Below are positions 16,460-25,341 of a stretch of DNA of 64,000 nucleotides, one piece after another; position 1 is the stretch's first letter, and each line of letters starts with the position of its first letter. The notes below the pieces were generated by a model. It saw nothing but the letters and a program-made list of their open reading frames with translations. It ran no database searches and was not told the DNA's origin. This DNA is from Pseudomonas graminis (GTDB taxonomy: Bacteria > Pseudomonadota > Gammaproteobacteria > Pseudomonadales > Pseudomonadaceae). The stretch covers positions 186,001 through 250,000 of the forward strand of contig NZ_SOCR01000004.1 of NCBI RefSeq assembly GCF_004364335.1, read 5' to 3'. The position numbers and the translations under genes were made by a program.

Positions 16460-16895
16460 CACCATTTCCGTCAGGTTTACCGGAACGGACCAGCTATCCG
16501 CCAAATTTCGCGAGCTGAGCGGTGCAGTGCGTACCAAGGTGGCCGCGCCCGCAGCGAAGGACGCCATGCAGATTGTTCTGGCTGATGCAAAGGACAGGGC
16601 TTCCCGGGTGGATGATCCCGAGACCAGCAACTATCTACCTGCGAACATCGCGTTGGTTGAGCGAAAAAAGCTGGGCGAGGAGATCGGAGCTGTAGTGGTA
16701 TCAGTTGGCGTGCGCAAGACTAAGGCTGGCCAGCGTGGCGGCAACACGTTTTATTGGTGGTGGGTGGAGCTGGGCACGGAACACTCCCGAGCTCGACCAA
16801 TGTTGCGGCCAGCGCTGGCGAACAACCGCGAAGCTGTCTTCAAGGAGTTCCTCAGTTCGGCCAAGTATCAGCTCATCAAGCTTGGGATCAACTAA
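16452..16895 (+). CDS. HK97 gp10-like tail-completion/neck protein
   Basis: 147 residues: N-terminal 'SVRFTGTDQLSAKFRELSG' and the C-terminal 'YWWWVELGTEHSRARPMLRPAL' are typical of HK97 gp10 proteins, which connect the head to the tail tube. Overlaps both neighbours by a few bases, in the expected order. Confidence 0.87.
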   Translation: MADTISVRFTGTDQLSAKFRELSGAVRTKVAAPAAKDAMQIVLADAKDRASRVDDPETSNYLPANIALVERKKLGEEIGAVVVSVGVRKTKAGQRGGNTFYWWWVELGTEHSRARPMLRPALANNREAVFKEFLSSAKYQLIKLGIN

Positions 16896-17260
16896 TGGTC
16901 GCTCCGATCTTCAGAACGTGCGTCGCCGATCCCGCTGTGACACAGCTGCTTGGTGTGAGCCCTACCCGACTCTATCCGCATGGAGAAGCGCCGGAGGGAG
17001 TGGCCAAGCCCTACGCGGTGTGGCAGGTGGTCAGTGGCTCCCCGATAAACTATGTGAATGGTCTGCCTGATACCGACCGCTACGGCCTGCAGGTAGACGT
17101 TTATGCTGATACGGCTAGCAGCGCAGACGCGGTCGTCGTCGCAATCCGTCGCGCCGTCGGCAGGCACGCCTACGTGACCGGGTTTAGTGTCGATAGTCGC
17201 GACACGGACACCAAAAGCTACCGGAAAGGTTTCGATGTTGCCTGGCTCGTGAGGCTGTAA
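16895..17260 (+). CDS. Tail terminator-type protein (DUF3168)
   Basis: 121 residues with 'VAKPYAVWQVVSGSP' and 'LQVDVYADTASSADAV', typical of the DUF3168/gp17 tail completion family that caps the tail tube. Its ATG shares one base with the preceding stop. Order and size match other HK97-type phages. Confidence 0.85.
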   Translation: MVAPIFRTCVADPAVTQLLGVSPTRLYPHGEAPEGVAKPYAVWQVVSGSPINYVNGLPDTDRYGLQVDVYADTASSADAVVVAIRRAVGRHAYVTGFSVDSRDTDTKSYRKGFDVAWLVRL

Positions 17261-17277
17261 TCAGAACAGAAAGAACG

Positions 17278-17299
17278 ACCCGCTCAGGCGGGTTTTTTT
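17278..17299 (+). terminator. Hairpin between head and tail modules
   Basis: ACCCGC/GCGGGT stem with a 4-nt loop and T7, 17 bases after the tail terminator gene. Confidence 0.75.
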
Positions 17300-17343
17300 A
17301 TGCCCGCTAATAAGTGATTTCGCAGGAAATCGGGAGTAACAAA

Positions 17344-18072
17344 TTGACTATTCCAACCCAAGGCACGGAGCTTTTCGCGATTGATCCGGCTGACAACAGC
17401 ATCCTCGATGTTGGCTGTTTCACGTCTCTTGACGGCATCGATACCTCTATTGCGCAGGTTGACGTGACATGCACGAAGTCTAGGGCGCGTGAGTACGAAG
17501 CTGGCTTGGCTGAACCTGGCTCTGCATCGTTCGGCTTGAACATCGACCCCCAAAGCCCTGCGCATTTGCGCCTGCACCAGCTGAAAAAGGCCGGCACGAA
17601 ACTGAAATGGGCAGTGGGCTGGTCGGACGGCTACAACTTCGACACCGAGGAAGGTGTCCAGCCTCTAATTGGCACTCCGGGCGGTCTGGCTGCGCTGGTG
17701 CTGAATTCGGCGGGCACCGGTTACACCACTGCTCCCACGGTCGCCATTACTGGTGGCGGTGGCACCGGCGCGACAGCGACTGCTCAGATCGCAAACGGCA
17801 AAGTCACTGGCTTCACTGTCACGAACGAGGGCGCCGGTTACACCAGCGCACCGACCGTGGCCCTCACAGGCGGTGCTGGTAACGGCGCGACGGCTCGCGC
17901 GGTGGTGGAGACGGAGATCGATTTCGACCTGCCAGACAACCGCACCTGGCTCACCTTCGAAGGGTACATGAACAGCTTCCCGTTCACCTTCGGCCTGGGC
18001 GACGTCGTGAAATCCACCGTTGGCATTCAGGTGTCTGGCGATCCCGTGCTGATCGCCAAGACCGCGCCGTAA
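17344..18072 (+). CDS. Tail tube protein with an inserted glycine-rich repeat domain
   Basis: 242 residues from the TTG at 17344, which follows GGGAG at the right distance and gives the family's usual opening '[14 protein letters not shown]'; an upstream GTG at 17314 is less likely. The tube fold is split by an insert of about 75 residues built from two repeats around '[13 protein letters not shown]' and '[13 protein letters not shown]'. Such Ig-like or collagen-like decorations project from the tail surface in related phages. The tube fold resumes at '[18 protein letters not shown]'. Confidence 0.85.
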   Translation: MTIPTQGTELFAIDPADNSILDVGCFTSLDGIDTSIAQVDVTCTKSRAREYEAGLAEPGSASFGLNIDPQSPAHLRLHQLKKAGTKLKWAVGWSDGYNFDTEEGVQPLIGTPGGLAALVLNSAGTGYTTAPTVAITGGGGTGATATAQIANGKVTGFTVTNEGAGYTSAPTVALTGGAGNGATARAVVETEIDFDLPDNRTWLTFEGYMNSFPFTFGLGDVVKSTVGIQVSGDPVLIAKTAP

Positions 18073-18081
18073 GGAACACCC

Positions 18082-18516
18082 ATGGATCTGAACATTGCTT
18101 CGCTCAAAGCTGCCGGGGCTTTCATCTCGGCACCGCAGAAAAAGGAAGTCAGCTGGCACGCGAACGGGAGGCCGCAGAAGGCCACTGTGTACGTGCTGCA
18201 GGAGTCTTTCATTTCGCTGACCCAGCGCTGGGATGCGCAGGACCGCGGCGGTGACTTGGCCGCCCAGCGCATCGCCTCCTGCATCACCGACAAAGACGGT
18301 GTGCCGGTGTTCACCGTCGAGGACGTGGTCGGCGGGCCAGAAACAGGTCATGGCCCGCTTTGCGCGGAGCTGGCGATCGTATTGCTCGCCGCGATCGGTG
18401 AGGTCAACAAAGTGCCAGAGGGCACCCTCGAAAAAAAATCCAACCCGAGGAAGAGCTCTGGCACGAGCTCGCCATCGTCCTCGGCACCACGATCGCGGAA
18501 GCAAAACAAAGGATGA
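18082..18516 (+). CDS. Tail assembly chaperone (lambda G-like)
   Basis: 144 residues when read without frameshift. The domain ('SLKAAGAFISAPQKKEVSW', 'VYVLQESFISLTQRWD') is of the tail chaperone type, and the last 25 residues are an Arg/Ser/Lys-rich tail that looks like out-of-frame coding, consistent with a shift at the A8 tract at 18431-18438. The non-shifted form is expected to be the abundant product. Confidence 0.85.
   Translation: MDLNIASLKAAGAFISAPQKKEVSWHANGRPQKATVYVLQESFISLTQRWDAQDRGGDLAAQRIASCITDKDGVPVFTVEDVVGGPETGHGPLCAELAIVLLAAIGEVNKVPEGTLEKKSNPRKSSGTSSPSSSAPRSRKQNKG
18430..18438 (+). promoter_or_regulatory. Programmed -1 frameshift site (G to GT)
   Basis: G followed by eight A residues; codons GAA AAA AAA in the zero frame. 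Slipping back one base at 18438 continues with ATC CAA CCC and an open frame to 18743, joining the chaperone to the T extension as in lambda G/GT. Confidence 0.8.
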
Positions 18517-18743
18517 CCTACGTCGAGGCGATGGACTGGATGCGGTACCGGCTTCAAACCGGTTCGCTGAATCTGGGCCTTCGCCTCGATGAAGGTTTTG
18601 CGTTGCTGGCCACTGTGTTCAACAACGTCATGGGCGGTAAAGCCAAGTTTTCGGATTTTATGCCGGATCGCGGTTTTCAAGACGCCCCGAAAGCTGCCAC
18701 GCCGCAGGATCTGTTGGCGCTCTTGCAACGCGTGAAGGGGTGA
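18438..18743 (+). CDS. T extension of the tail chaperone (expressed as GT fusion)
   Basis: In the -1 frame the region reads 'IQPEEELWHELAIVLGTT' and on through an ATG at 18513 to 'ATPQDLLALLQRVKG'. The peptide between the slip site and that ATG looks like real protein, unlike the zero-frame version, so the fusion (about 220 residues) is favoured over independent initiation at 18513. GT binds the tape measure protein during tail assembly. Confidence 0.8.
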   Translation: MQPEEELWHELAIVLGTTIAEAKQRMTYVEAMDWMRYRLQTGSLNLGLRLDEGFALLATVFNNVMGGKAKFSDFMPDRGFQDAPKAATPQDLLALLQRVKG

Positions 18744-18746
18744 TTT

Positions 18747-21614
18747 ATGGCTGTTGATTCGCTCGGCCAGTTGACGGTCGATCTGGTGGCGAACACCGGC
18801 GGCTTCGAAAAGGGGATGGACCGGGCAGAACGCAAGCTCAAGTCCACGACCCGCGAGGCAAAGTACCAAGCCGATCAAATGGGCAAGCTGGTTGGACAGA
18901 TTGATCCGGTAGTGGGTGCATACGGCCGGCTCGATAAAATGGAAGAGCAGTTGCGTAAGCATCGCGCTGCCGGCCGGCTCGACGAGCCGGACTTCAAGGA
19001 CTACCTCTCAAAGCTAAACGACCAGCGTGCTGCATTGGGCAAGAGCAGCAACGACATGGACAAGGGCGCGATGTCCGCGAAAGCATACGCCGCAGCACTG
19101 CGCGGTGTTCCCGCTCAGTTCACCGATATCGCCACATCCATTCAGGCAGGGCAAAACCCGCTTACCGTGCTGTTGCAGCAGGGTGGTCAGCTCAAGGATT
19201 CGTTCGGCGGCGTCGGCCCTGCTGCGAAAGCGCTGGGCGGGTACGTGCTGGGATTGGTGAATCCGTTCACCGTCGCCGCTGCTGCGGCTGCAACGTTGGC
19301 TCTGGCTTACTATCAGGGCTCGAAGGAGGCTACGGCGTATCAGGTGGCGCTGATAACCACCGGCAACGTCGCTGGTACCAGCGCAAACCAACTGGCGGGA
19401 ATGGCTGAGCGGATTGGTTCGACCGTTTCCACCACGGGCAAGGCGGCTGAGGTGCTGGCGCAACTTGCCGGCGCCGGAGACATCACCAGCGCGAGCTTTG
19501 AGCAGATCGCGTCGGCTGCCATCAACTGGGAGAAAGCGACCGGGACCGCCACTGAGCAAACCATCGCCGAGTTTGAAAAGATCGCGAAGGACCCCGTGAA
19601 AACCCTCGGTGATCTGGACGATAAGTACCATTTCCTCACCGCTTCGGTTTACGAGCAGGTTCGAGCGTTGCAGGAAAACGGCGATAAGCAGGGCGCTGCC
19701 GCCGTGGCAGAGGACGCATACGCACGAGCGCTCGAAGCGCGCGCTGCAAACATCAAAGCGAATCTCGGCACGCTGGAAACTGCTTGGGCTTCTCTCGCGG
19801 GTACCGCGAAAAAGGCGTGGGACGAGATAGTCGGGGTTGGTCGTGAAAGCTCGCTTGACGCTCAGATCAAAAATACCCAGAAGCTGCTCGATGACCGCAA
19901 GGGCGGTGTCCTGGCCAAGATGTTTCCCGACTCGCTCGGCGAGGGTAGCGACTCCACGCGGTTTTTGAAATCACGCCTCGACCTGCTCATCAAACAACGA
20001 GACGCGCTGACCAAGTCGAGCAAGGCTGAGGGTGACAACGCAGTCGCCCAGACCGAGGGCCGCAAGGCATTCGAGGAATATCAGAAGGCGCGAGAAGCGA
20101 ACTTCACCAAAACGCAGAAGATGAACAAGGCGCTCGAGGATGAGCAGCGCCGTATCACCAAGGCTCGTGCTGCGGGATACAAGATTTCGGCAGAGGACGA
20201 AACTGCAGCCTACAAGGCAATCCGCGATAACCCCTCTTACAAAGACGCCGATCCGAAAAAGCCGAAGGCGTATCAGGAAGACGCTGGCACCAAAGCGCTG
20301 GATTCTGCGCGGCAACAATACGCGGTGCTGCAGCAGCAGAACTCGCTGATTGGCGACCAGTCGGCGGCAAGCCAGCAACTCGGCTCGAACGCGAAAAAGC
20401 TGATCGAGTGGGAGCAACAGCTCGCCGATATCAAAGGTAAGAAGACGCTCACTGCTGATCAGAAATCGCTGCTGGCCAGTCAGGACCTCATCACCGCGCA
20501 GCTCAAGCGCAACGCGGCGCTGGAAACCCAGAACACGCTGTCGGAAAAGGCGCTCGAAACACGCCGCAAGCTGGCCGCGTTTGATGAAAATCTTCAGAGC
20601 CAGCTTTCGAGCGCCAAGCAAGGGCTCGACAACAATCTCGCTGGCGCGGGCCTCGGCGATGTGCAAAAGCAGCGCCTCCAAGAACAGCGAAACATCCAGC
20701 AGTCCTATCAGTCGCAACTGGACAAGTTGACCTCCGACTACAACAAGAGCAACAAGGACCAGTTCAGCACCGAGCTCTACGACAAGGAAACAGCATCGCT
20801 GAAAAGCGCGCTGGATCAGCGCCTGGCGATGCAGCGGCAATATTACGTCGACGTGGACAAGGCCCAAAGCGATTGGACCGTCGGAGCCTCAGCGGCCTAT
20901 CAGGACTATCTGCAAAGCGCGAAGGATGTCGCTGGGCAGACGAAGAGCCTGTTCTCTGGCGTGTTCAGCGGTCTTGAAGATTCGGTCGTGAATTTCGCCA
21001 TGACCGGCAAAGCCTCGATCGCCGATTTCACCAAGTCGGTTCTCGCTGACTTGGCCCGGATCGCCGCGCGGCAGGCCATCACATCGGGAGGCACCGCCCT
21101 TCTAGGGCTGGCCACCACTGCTGCTGGCGCCTACTTCGGCGGAGCGTCCGCCGGCACCGGGGCCGCCGCTTCTGATTATTCGGGGGCTGCTTATCAAAGC
21201 TGGCTTTCCTCGCAGCACTGGGACGGCGGCTACACCGGAGACGGCGGCAAATACGAGCCGATGGGCGTCGTTCACGGCGGCGAGGTGGTGATCCGCAAGG
21301 AAGTGGTTCAGCAGCCGGGAATGCGTCAGTACCTGGAGCGTTTGAATAAGTCCGGGAAGCCAGGTTATGCAGACGGTGGTTACGTAGGGCTGGCGTCGGG
21401 CGGGGCTGCGTCCACTGCCACCGCCAATACCGCCGGATCTGTCGTCATTCAACAGAACTTCACAGTGCCCAGCGCGGCAAACGACTCGTCGGCGGAAGAC
21501 ATGCAGGCGGTCGGGCAGGCTTATGCCGATACCGCGAAACGCGGCGCTCAGCAGGCGATCGCTGAAGAGCTTCGGCCAGGCGGGGCAATTTGGAGGACCA
21601 TCAATGGCCGTTGA
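18747..21614 (+). CDS. Tail tape measure protein
   Basis: 955 residues. N-terminus '[28 protein letters not shown]' is the lambda-type start. '[19 protein letters not shown]' (prophage tail length tape measure motif) lies near residue 115, with a hydrophobic membrane-active stretch at about 170-190 and long coiled-coil segments at 430-720. '[19 protein letters not shown]' and a Gly-rich C-terminus resemble the lambda gpH family. Its length sets tail length. Confidence 0.93.
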   Translation: MAVDSLGQLTVDLVANTGGFEKGMDRAERKLKSTTREAKYQADQMGKLVGQIDPVVGAYGRLDKMEEQLRKHRAAGRLDEPDFKDYLSKLNDQRAALGKSSNDMDKGAMSAKAYAAALRGVPAQFTDIATSIQAGQNPLTVLLQQGGQLKDSFGGVGPAAKALGGYVLGLVNPFTVAAAAAATLALAYYQGSKEATAYQVALITTGNVAGTSANQLAGMAERIGSTVSTTGKAAEVLAQLAGAGDITSASFEQIASAAINWEKATGTATEQTIAEFEKIAKDPVKTLGDLDDKYHFLTASVYEQVRALQENGDKQGAAAVAEDAYARALEARAANIKANLGTLETAWASLAGTAKKAWDEIVGVGRESSLDAQIKNTQKLLDDRKGGVLAKMFPDSLGEGSDSTRFLKSRLDLLIKQRDALTKSSKAEGDNAVAQTEGRKAFEEYQKAREANFTKTQKMNKALEDEQRRITKARAAGYKISAEDETAAYKAIRDNPSYKDADPKKPKAYQEDAGTKALDSARQQYAVLQQQNSLIGDQSAASQQLGSNAKKLIEWEQQLADIKGKKTLTADQKSLLASQDLITAQLKRNAALETQNTLSEKALETRRKLAAFDENLQSQLSSAKQGLDNNLAGAGLGDVQKQRLQEQRNIQQSYQSQLDKLTSDYNKSNKDQFSTELYDKETASLKSALDQRLAMQRQYYVDVDKAQSDWTVGASAAYQDYLQSAKDVAGQTKSLFSGVFSGLEDSVVNFAMTGKASIADFTKSVLADLARIAARQAITSGGTALLGLATTAAGAYFGGASAGTGAAASDYSGAAYQSWLSSQHWDGGYTGDGGKYEPMGVVHGGEVVIRKEVVQQPGMRQYLERLNKSGKPGYADGGYVGLASGGAASTATANTAGSVVIQQNFTVPSAANDSSAEDMQAVGQAYADTAKRGAQQAIAEELRPGGAIWRTINGR

Positions 21615-21942
21615 GACATTCACCTGGTGTCCGAAGCTGGAGACGACCAGCACACCCGAGTACCGGACCCGATCGAGCAAATTCGGGAACGGTTACGAGC
21701 AGGTGGTGGGCGATGGCCCTAACAACAAAGTGGATGTTTGGCCGGTGTCTTTTGTAGTCCGTGAGTCTGTAGCGCTCGAGATCAAGGCTTTTCTTGATCG
21801 TCACGCCGGGTTCAAGTCGTTCATGTGGACGCCCCCGCTCGGCGAACTGAGCTTCTACCGCGCTACGGCGCCGACCGTATCCCCCAACGGTGCTGGCTTT
21901 TACACCCTGACCTCCACGTTCACCCAGTCATTCATTCCATAG
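21604..21942 (+). CDS. Minor tail protein M
   Basis: 112 residues with '[30 protein letters not shown]' split across its N-terminal half, the gpM signature, and '[10 protein letters not shown]' in the middle. The ATG overlaps the tape measure stop by 11 bp. Part of the lambda-like tail tip order M-L-K-I-J. Confidence 0.88.
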   Translation: MAVETFTWCPKLETTSTPEYRTRSSKFGNGYEQVVGDGPNNKVDVWPVSFVVRESVALEIKAFLDRHAGFKSFMWTPPLGELSFYRATAPTVSPNGAGFYTLTSTFTQSFIP

Positions 21943-21949
21943 GTAAGAC

Positions 21950-22699
21950 ATGCCGCTGATCAAAGATATCCAGGTGCTCGAGCCTGGCAGCGAAGTGCTG
22001 CTGTTTGAATTGGATGGGTCGGATTATGGCGCGGACGTGTTGCGCTTCCATGGCCACGCCATTCCCTACACCGCGGCGGAGTTGATGGCCGCTGGCGCCG
22101 ATGCCGACCAGCTACCGGCCAAGGCGATCTGGTGGCAGGGGGAGGAATACGGCGCCTGGCCAATGCAGATAGACGGTATCGAGGCGAATGGCGACGGCAC
22201 GGCAGTGCGTCCGACGCTTTCAGTGGGCAACGTCAACGGGCGCATCACCGCGTTGTGCTTGGCGTTTGAGGATCTGCTGGACTTCAAGTTGACGATGCGG
22301 CACACGCTGGGCACGTATCTGGATGCCGAGAACTTTCCCGGCGGAAACCCCGACGCGGACGCCTCTCAGGAGACCATCGAGGTCTGGTATCTGGACCAGA
22401 AGACCTCTGAAAACGGGTCGAGCGTGTCGTGGGAGTTGGCGAGCCCGGGCGACGTCGGCGGTGAATCCATCGGCCGGCAGATGACGACGCTGTGCCATTG
22501 GTGCCTCACCGGCGGGTACCGCGGACCTAACTGCAATTACACCGGGCCATACCGCGACAAGGACGGAAACCTCACCGACGATCCCGAAAAGGACGAGTGC
22601 GACGCGACTCTGGGGCGTGGTTGTGTTCCTCGATTCGGTGAAGGCAACTCACTGCCCTTTGGCGGCTTCCCTGCCGTTTCCCTGATTGCCAGGAGCTGA
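21950..22699 (+). CDS. Minor tail protein L
   Basis: 249 residues. The C-terminal part has four cysteines in the lambda gpL pattern ('CHWCLTGGYRGPNCNY' and later 'CDATLGRGC'), which ligate an iron-sulfur cluster in lambda. The N-terminal 'IKDIQVLEPGSEVLLFELD' opening is typical. It forms part of the tail tip. Confidence 0.9.
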   Translation: MPLIKDIQVLEPGSEVLLFELDGSDYGADVLRFHGHAIPYTAAELMAAGADADQLPAKAIWWQGEEYGAWPMQIDGIEANGDGTAVRPTLSVGNVNGRITALCLAFEDLLDFKLTMRHTLGTYLDAENFPGGNPDADASQETIEVWYLDQKTSENGSSVSWELASPGDVGGESIGRQMTTLCHWCLTGGYRGPNCNYTGPYRDKDGNLTDDPEKDECDATLGRGCVPRFGEGNSLPFGGFPAVSLIARS

Positions 22700-22701
22700 C
22701 C

Positions 22702-23487
22702 ATGCTGAAACATATTCTCAAGGCGGTTCAGGCGCACGCTGCCGAGCAGTACCCGCGCGAATGCTGCGGGCTTCTGATCAGCATCGGCCGAAAGCAGCAG
22801 TACATCCCGTGCACGAATACCGCGGCCGATCCCAACGAAGAATTCCGCATTGCGCCGGAGGATTACGCCGCTGCCGAAGACCTGGGCGAAGTGATCGGCA
22901 TCGTCCACTCGCACCCGGACGCCACGAGCAGGCCGTCTCCGCGTGACTTGGCAATGTGCGAAGCGACGGAATTGCCGTGGCACATCCTCAGCTGGCCGGA
23001 GGGCGATCTGCGAACGATCGTTCCCACCGGCAACACGCCGCTGCTGGGCCGGTCGTTCGTGCATGGCGCCTGGGATTGCTGGCAGGTCTGCGCTGACTGG
23101 TACAAGCGCGAGTGGGGCCTAGAGTTCGACGCCTTCAAGCGCGAGGACGGCTGGTGGGAGCAGGCCGACGGCCCGAGCCTCTACGAGCAAGCCTACGAGG
23201 CGGCCGGGTTTGAACGTGTCAGCGCTCCGCAACGAGGCGACATGATTGTGATGGAAGTAGGGCGCACCAAGCACCCGAACCATGCTGGGATCTACCTCGG
23301 CGCAGATCCGAAGTTGCCGGGTGAAACGACTGCCGTTCACGGCGCCGGTCCTTTCCTGCTCCACCACCTCTATGGCAGGCCATCGGAGATCATCATCTTC
23401 GGCGGTCCGTGGCTGGACAGAACGCGCCTGATCCTCAGGCATAAAGACTCCCGCGAATCATCTGATACTAAAGAAACGCTTTCGTAA
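22702..23487 (+). CDS. Tail tip peptidase, JAMM plus NlpC/P60 (lambda K-like)
   Basis: 261 residues. The N-terminal Mov34/JAMM domain shows Glu20 ('PRECCG'), 'HSHPDATSRPSPRD' with His69 and His71 and Asp82. The C-terminal NlpC/P60 domain shows nucleophile Cys126 in 'WDCWQVC' and His194 in 'HPNHAGIYLG'. It probably opens peptidoglycan during DNA entry. The last 15 residues are polar. Confidence 0.92.
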   Translation: MLKHILKAVQAHAAEQYPRECCGLLISIGRKQQYIPCTNTAADPNEEFRIAPEDYAAAEDLGEVIGIVHSHPDATSRPSPRDLAMCEATELPWHILSWPEGDLRTIVPTGNTPLLGRSFVHGAWDCWQVCADWYKREWGLEFDAFKREDGWWEQADGPSLYEQAYEAAGFERVSAPQRGDMIVMEVGRTKHPNHAGIYLGADPKLPGETTAVHGAGPFLLHHLYGRPSEIIIFGGPWLDRTRLILRHKDSRESSDTKETLS

Positions 23488-23488
23488 A

Positions 23489-23878
23489 CTAATGGGAGGT
23501 GAGCAGTAATGGGTTGTCTTCTTCGAAGATGGTTTGCTCAGGCATATTTCTGGAAAAAAAGCCCTCAAATACCACTTGGAATCTCTCCCTGCAGTCGTAT
23601 AGCTGTGCTTTCTTGAGTTTACGAATTTTGTAAACGTCATTCCGATCAAAGTGGCAGCCAAGAGATAGGAAGCAGTGGCTGAATATGCGAAAAACCTGCC
23701 AGTAGAGCTCGGGGTCGACTTCCTCTTCCGTCGCCAATTGGTAGAGAGCCCACTCTAAGAGCCAGTATTCATCTTTCGCCCAGCGCGCGTGCTCGTGGAG
23801 CTGGCCAATGAATGATTTTTCATCGTAGTCATCGCAGTGCGGAAAGTTTCTTTGAACTACAAATCGAGGATCGATCAA
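23489..23878 (-). CDS. Imm41-family immunity protein (cargo gene)
   Basis: 129 residues on the opposite strand to the tail operon. 'VVQRNFPHCDDYDEKSFIGQL', 'DEYWLLEWALYQLA', 'FRIFSHCFLSLGCHFDRND' and 'FVFEGFF'-like C-terminus agree with my recollection of immunity protein 41. TTG start with AAGGAA five bases upstream. No toxin is next to it, so it would be an orphan immunity gene protecting the lysogen. Family call is by memory of the pattern. Confidence 0.7.
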   Translation of the reverse strand: MIDPRFVVQRNFPHCDDYDEKSFIGQLHEHARWAKDEYWLLEWALYQLATEEEVDPELYWQVFRIFSHCFLSLGCHFDRNDVYKIRKLKKAQLYDCRERFQVVFEGFFSRNMPEQTIFEEDNPLLLTSH

Positions 23879-23944
23879 GTCGGTTCCTTACGTCTGCGCG
23901 GCAGACAGTCTGTTATCCACGAGAATTTAAGCTCTGAGGGCCAT

Positions 23945-24190
23945 ATGCAAATCATACAGCGCTACATGATGACAATTCACGACGTCTTCACCATCACTGA
24001 TGTCGGTATCTGCGGCGCCGAAACCGAGATCAGAGTTTTGGACGGCGCCGCCGAGGTTGAACGAGTTAAATTCTCCGGCAAGTGCCAGAGTGAAGGCGGC
24101 TACAGCCGCAGCTACCATGGCACGCATGGGCTTACGGTCGTAGTCGTCAAAGGACCTGGCCGAGTTGTCTTGGAGCCATTTGCTGCCTGA
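23945..24190 (+). CDS. Hypothetical phage protein (81 aa)
   Basis: ATG with GAGGG upstream. Beta-rich small protein: 'IHDVFTITDVGICGAETEIRVLDG' then 'HGLTVVVVKGPGRVVLEPF'. No family recognised. It runs toward a minus-strand broken gene that starts one base after its stop. Confidence 0.5.
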   Translation: MQIIQRYMMTIHDVFTITDVGICGAETEIRVLDGAAEVERVKFSGKCQSEGGYSRSYHGTHGLTVVVVKGPGRVVLEPFAA

Positions 24191-24387
24191 CTACCAAATA
24201 AAATCATCGGTGCCCAGCTTATGTGATCCGTATCTCACTTCATGGTCGTCTCCTGCGACTTTGGATTCAGCTATGGCTCCCGCCTCAGTCGCAAACACAC
24301 CATGCAGAGACCAAGGCGCGCTGCCATAACACCCCAGCCCAAAACCCAGCCAGCACTGTCCGGATCCGCTTTCAATTCCTTACTCAC
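24191..24387 (-). pseudogene. Frameshifted small phage gene
   Basis: GTG start at 24387 with a strong AGGAGG five bases upstream opens 'MSKELKADPDSAGWVLGWG', but the frame ends early. If two bases in a GCGCGC tract (minus strand, near 24320) are removed, the reading continues as 'APWSLHGVFATEAGA...DDHEVRYGSHKLGTDDFIW' to the stop at 24191, giving a 64-residue protein. The second half reads as natural protein only in the shifted frame, so a 2-base insertion inactivating the gene is the simplest account. No function recognised. Confidence 0.55.
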
Positions 24388-24611
24388 ATCGACCTCCTAG
24401 GTCATATCGCCCTGGTCCGCGGACTTGCAAGCAACGGACCGGAGCGATTCGTTGGAGGAGCGAAGCTACTACGCCAGGATCCAATTCCGTTACTGAGCGT
24501 TTGTCCAGCGCTGGGTAGATAGCCAGTTAGAGTAACCGAAGCGCGGTTTTGGAGGTCCAGAAGGCTTGTGCTAGCGTGGGCACGACCGTAAATCAAGGAG
24601 CGGATACGAGC

Positions 24612-24791
24612 ATGAAGACGCAGAACGAAGACGAGTTGCGTGCCTGGGATCAGTATGTTGCTGCTGCGTTCGAATATGCTCTTAAAACGTCCACAGCAGG
24701 ATCGAACGACGTGCATCTTCGACTCTCTGTAAAGCGGGCGGCGGACGTTGCAGATTTGCTAATCGTCGAGAGGCGGGCGCGTCAGGTTTGA
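24612..24791 (+). CDS. Small hypothetical phage protein (59 aa)
   Basis: ATG preceded by AAGGAG. Helical, acidic/basic, 'WDQYVAAAFEYALKT' and 'KRAADVADLLIVERRARQV'. Ends just before a strong terminator. The 224 bases upstream (24388-24611) hold no other gene I can support. Confidence 0.5.
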   Translation: MKTQNEDELRAWDQYVAAAFEYALKTSTAGSNDVHLRLSVKRAADVADLLIVERRARQV

Positions 24792-24794
24792 AAT

Positions 24795-24821
24795 AAAGCC
24801 CGGGCTCGCGCCGGGCTTTTT
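24795..24821 (+). terminator. Terminator
   Basis: AAAGCCCGG/CCGGGCTTT stem with a 7-nt loop and T run, directly after the small gene. Confidence 0.85.
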
Positions 24822-24870
24822 GCGTTGAGAGACCGGTGATACCCTCGGGTTTTCAATTTGAGGGATCATC

Positions 24871-25293
24871 ATGCGAATTTTACTTGGAGCTCTGGTACTT
24901 GTTCTGTTGGCCGGTTGCTCGTCATATCCTATATCTCTAACTGATGCGAAGCAGGCTCCGCGCGACGAGGTTTACGCTTTCCAGTCCAACCCGGCTGGGT
25001 CGTATGGGCAGATCATCGTATTGCGCGACGGTGGAATAAATGCCTCTGGATGTGACTTCGTCGTTTACGTTGATGGGAAAAAGGCGGCGAAACTGGGGTC
25101 TGGAGAGAAAGCCTCGTTTCTGGTCTCTCCCGGGACCTATAACTTAGGCGTAGGATTGGCGGGTGTAGGACTATGCGCGGGCCAAGCGATCAGAACAATC
25201 AGCGTGAATGTCACCGATAAAAAAGACTCTATCTTCCGCTTAAGTTCAGACATGACTGGGATAGCGGTCGGGCCCTACGTCGAATATCAGTGA
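24871..25293 (+). CDS. Small lipoprotein (cargo or superinfection-related)
   Basis: 140 residues with a lipoprotein signal 'ILLGALVLVLLAGCSS' (lipobox L-A-G-C, Cys16). The mature part has a PEGA-like beta pattern 'GCDFVVYVDGKKAAKLGSGEKASFLVSPGTYNLGV'. It has its own terminators. Lysogen-expressed lipoproteins in this position of lambdoid tails often alter the cell surface; that role is inferred. Confidence 0.75.
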   Translation: MRILLGALVLVLLAGCSSYPISLTDAKQAPRDEVYAFQSNPAGSYGQIIVLRDGGINASGCDFVVYVDGKKAAKLGSGEKASFLVSPGTYNLGVGLAGVGLCAGQAIRTISVNVTDKKDSIFRLSSDMTGIAVGPYVEYQ

Positions 25294-25304
25294 TTGAAAT
25301 ATGT

Positions 25305-25327
25305 AAGCCGCCCAAGGGCGGCTTTTT
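25305..25327 (+). terminator. Terminator after the lipoprotein gene
   Basis: AAGCCGCCC/GGGCGGCTT stem with a 2-nt loop and T run. Confidence 0.8.
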
Positions 25328-25341
25328 AGTGCGAGGGATAT

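Noticed and set aside
24223..24522. 99-residue plus-strand frame
   Set aside because: No ribosome site, odd composition, and it opposes the frameshifted minus-strand gene that has a strong AGGAGG site.
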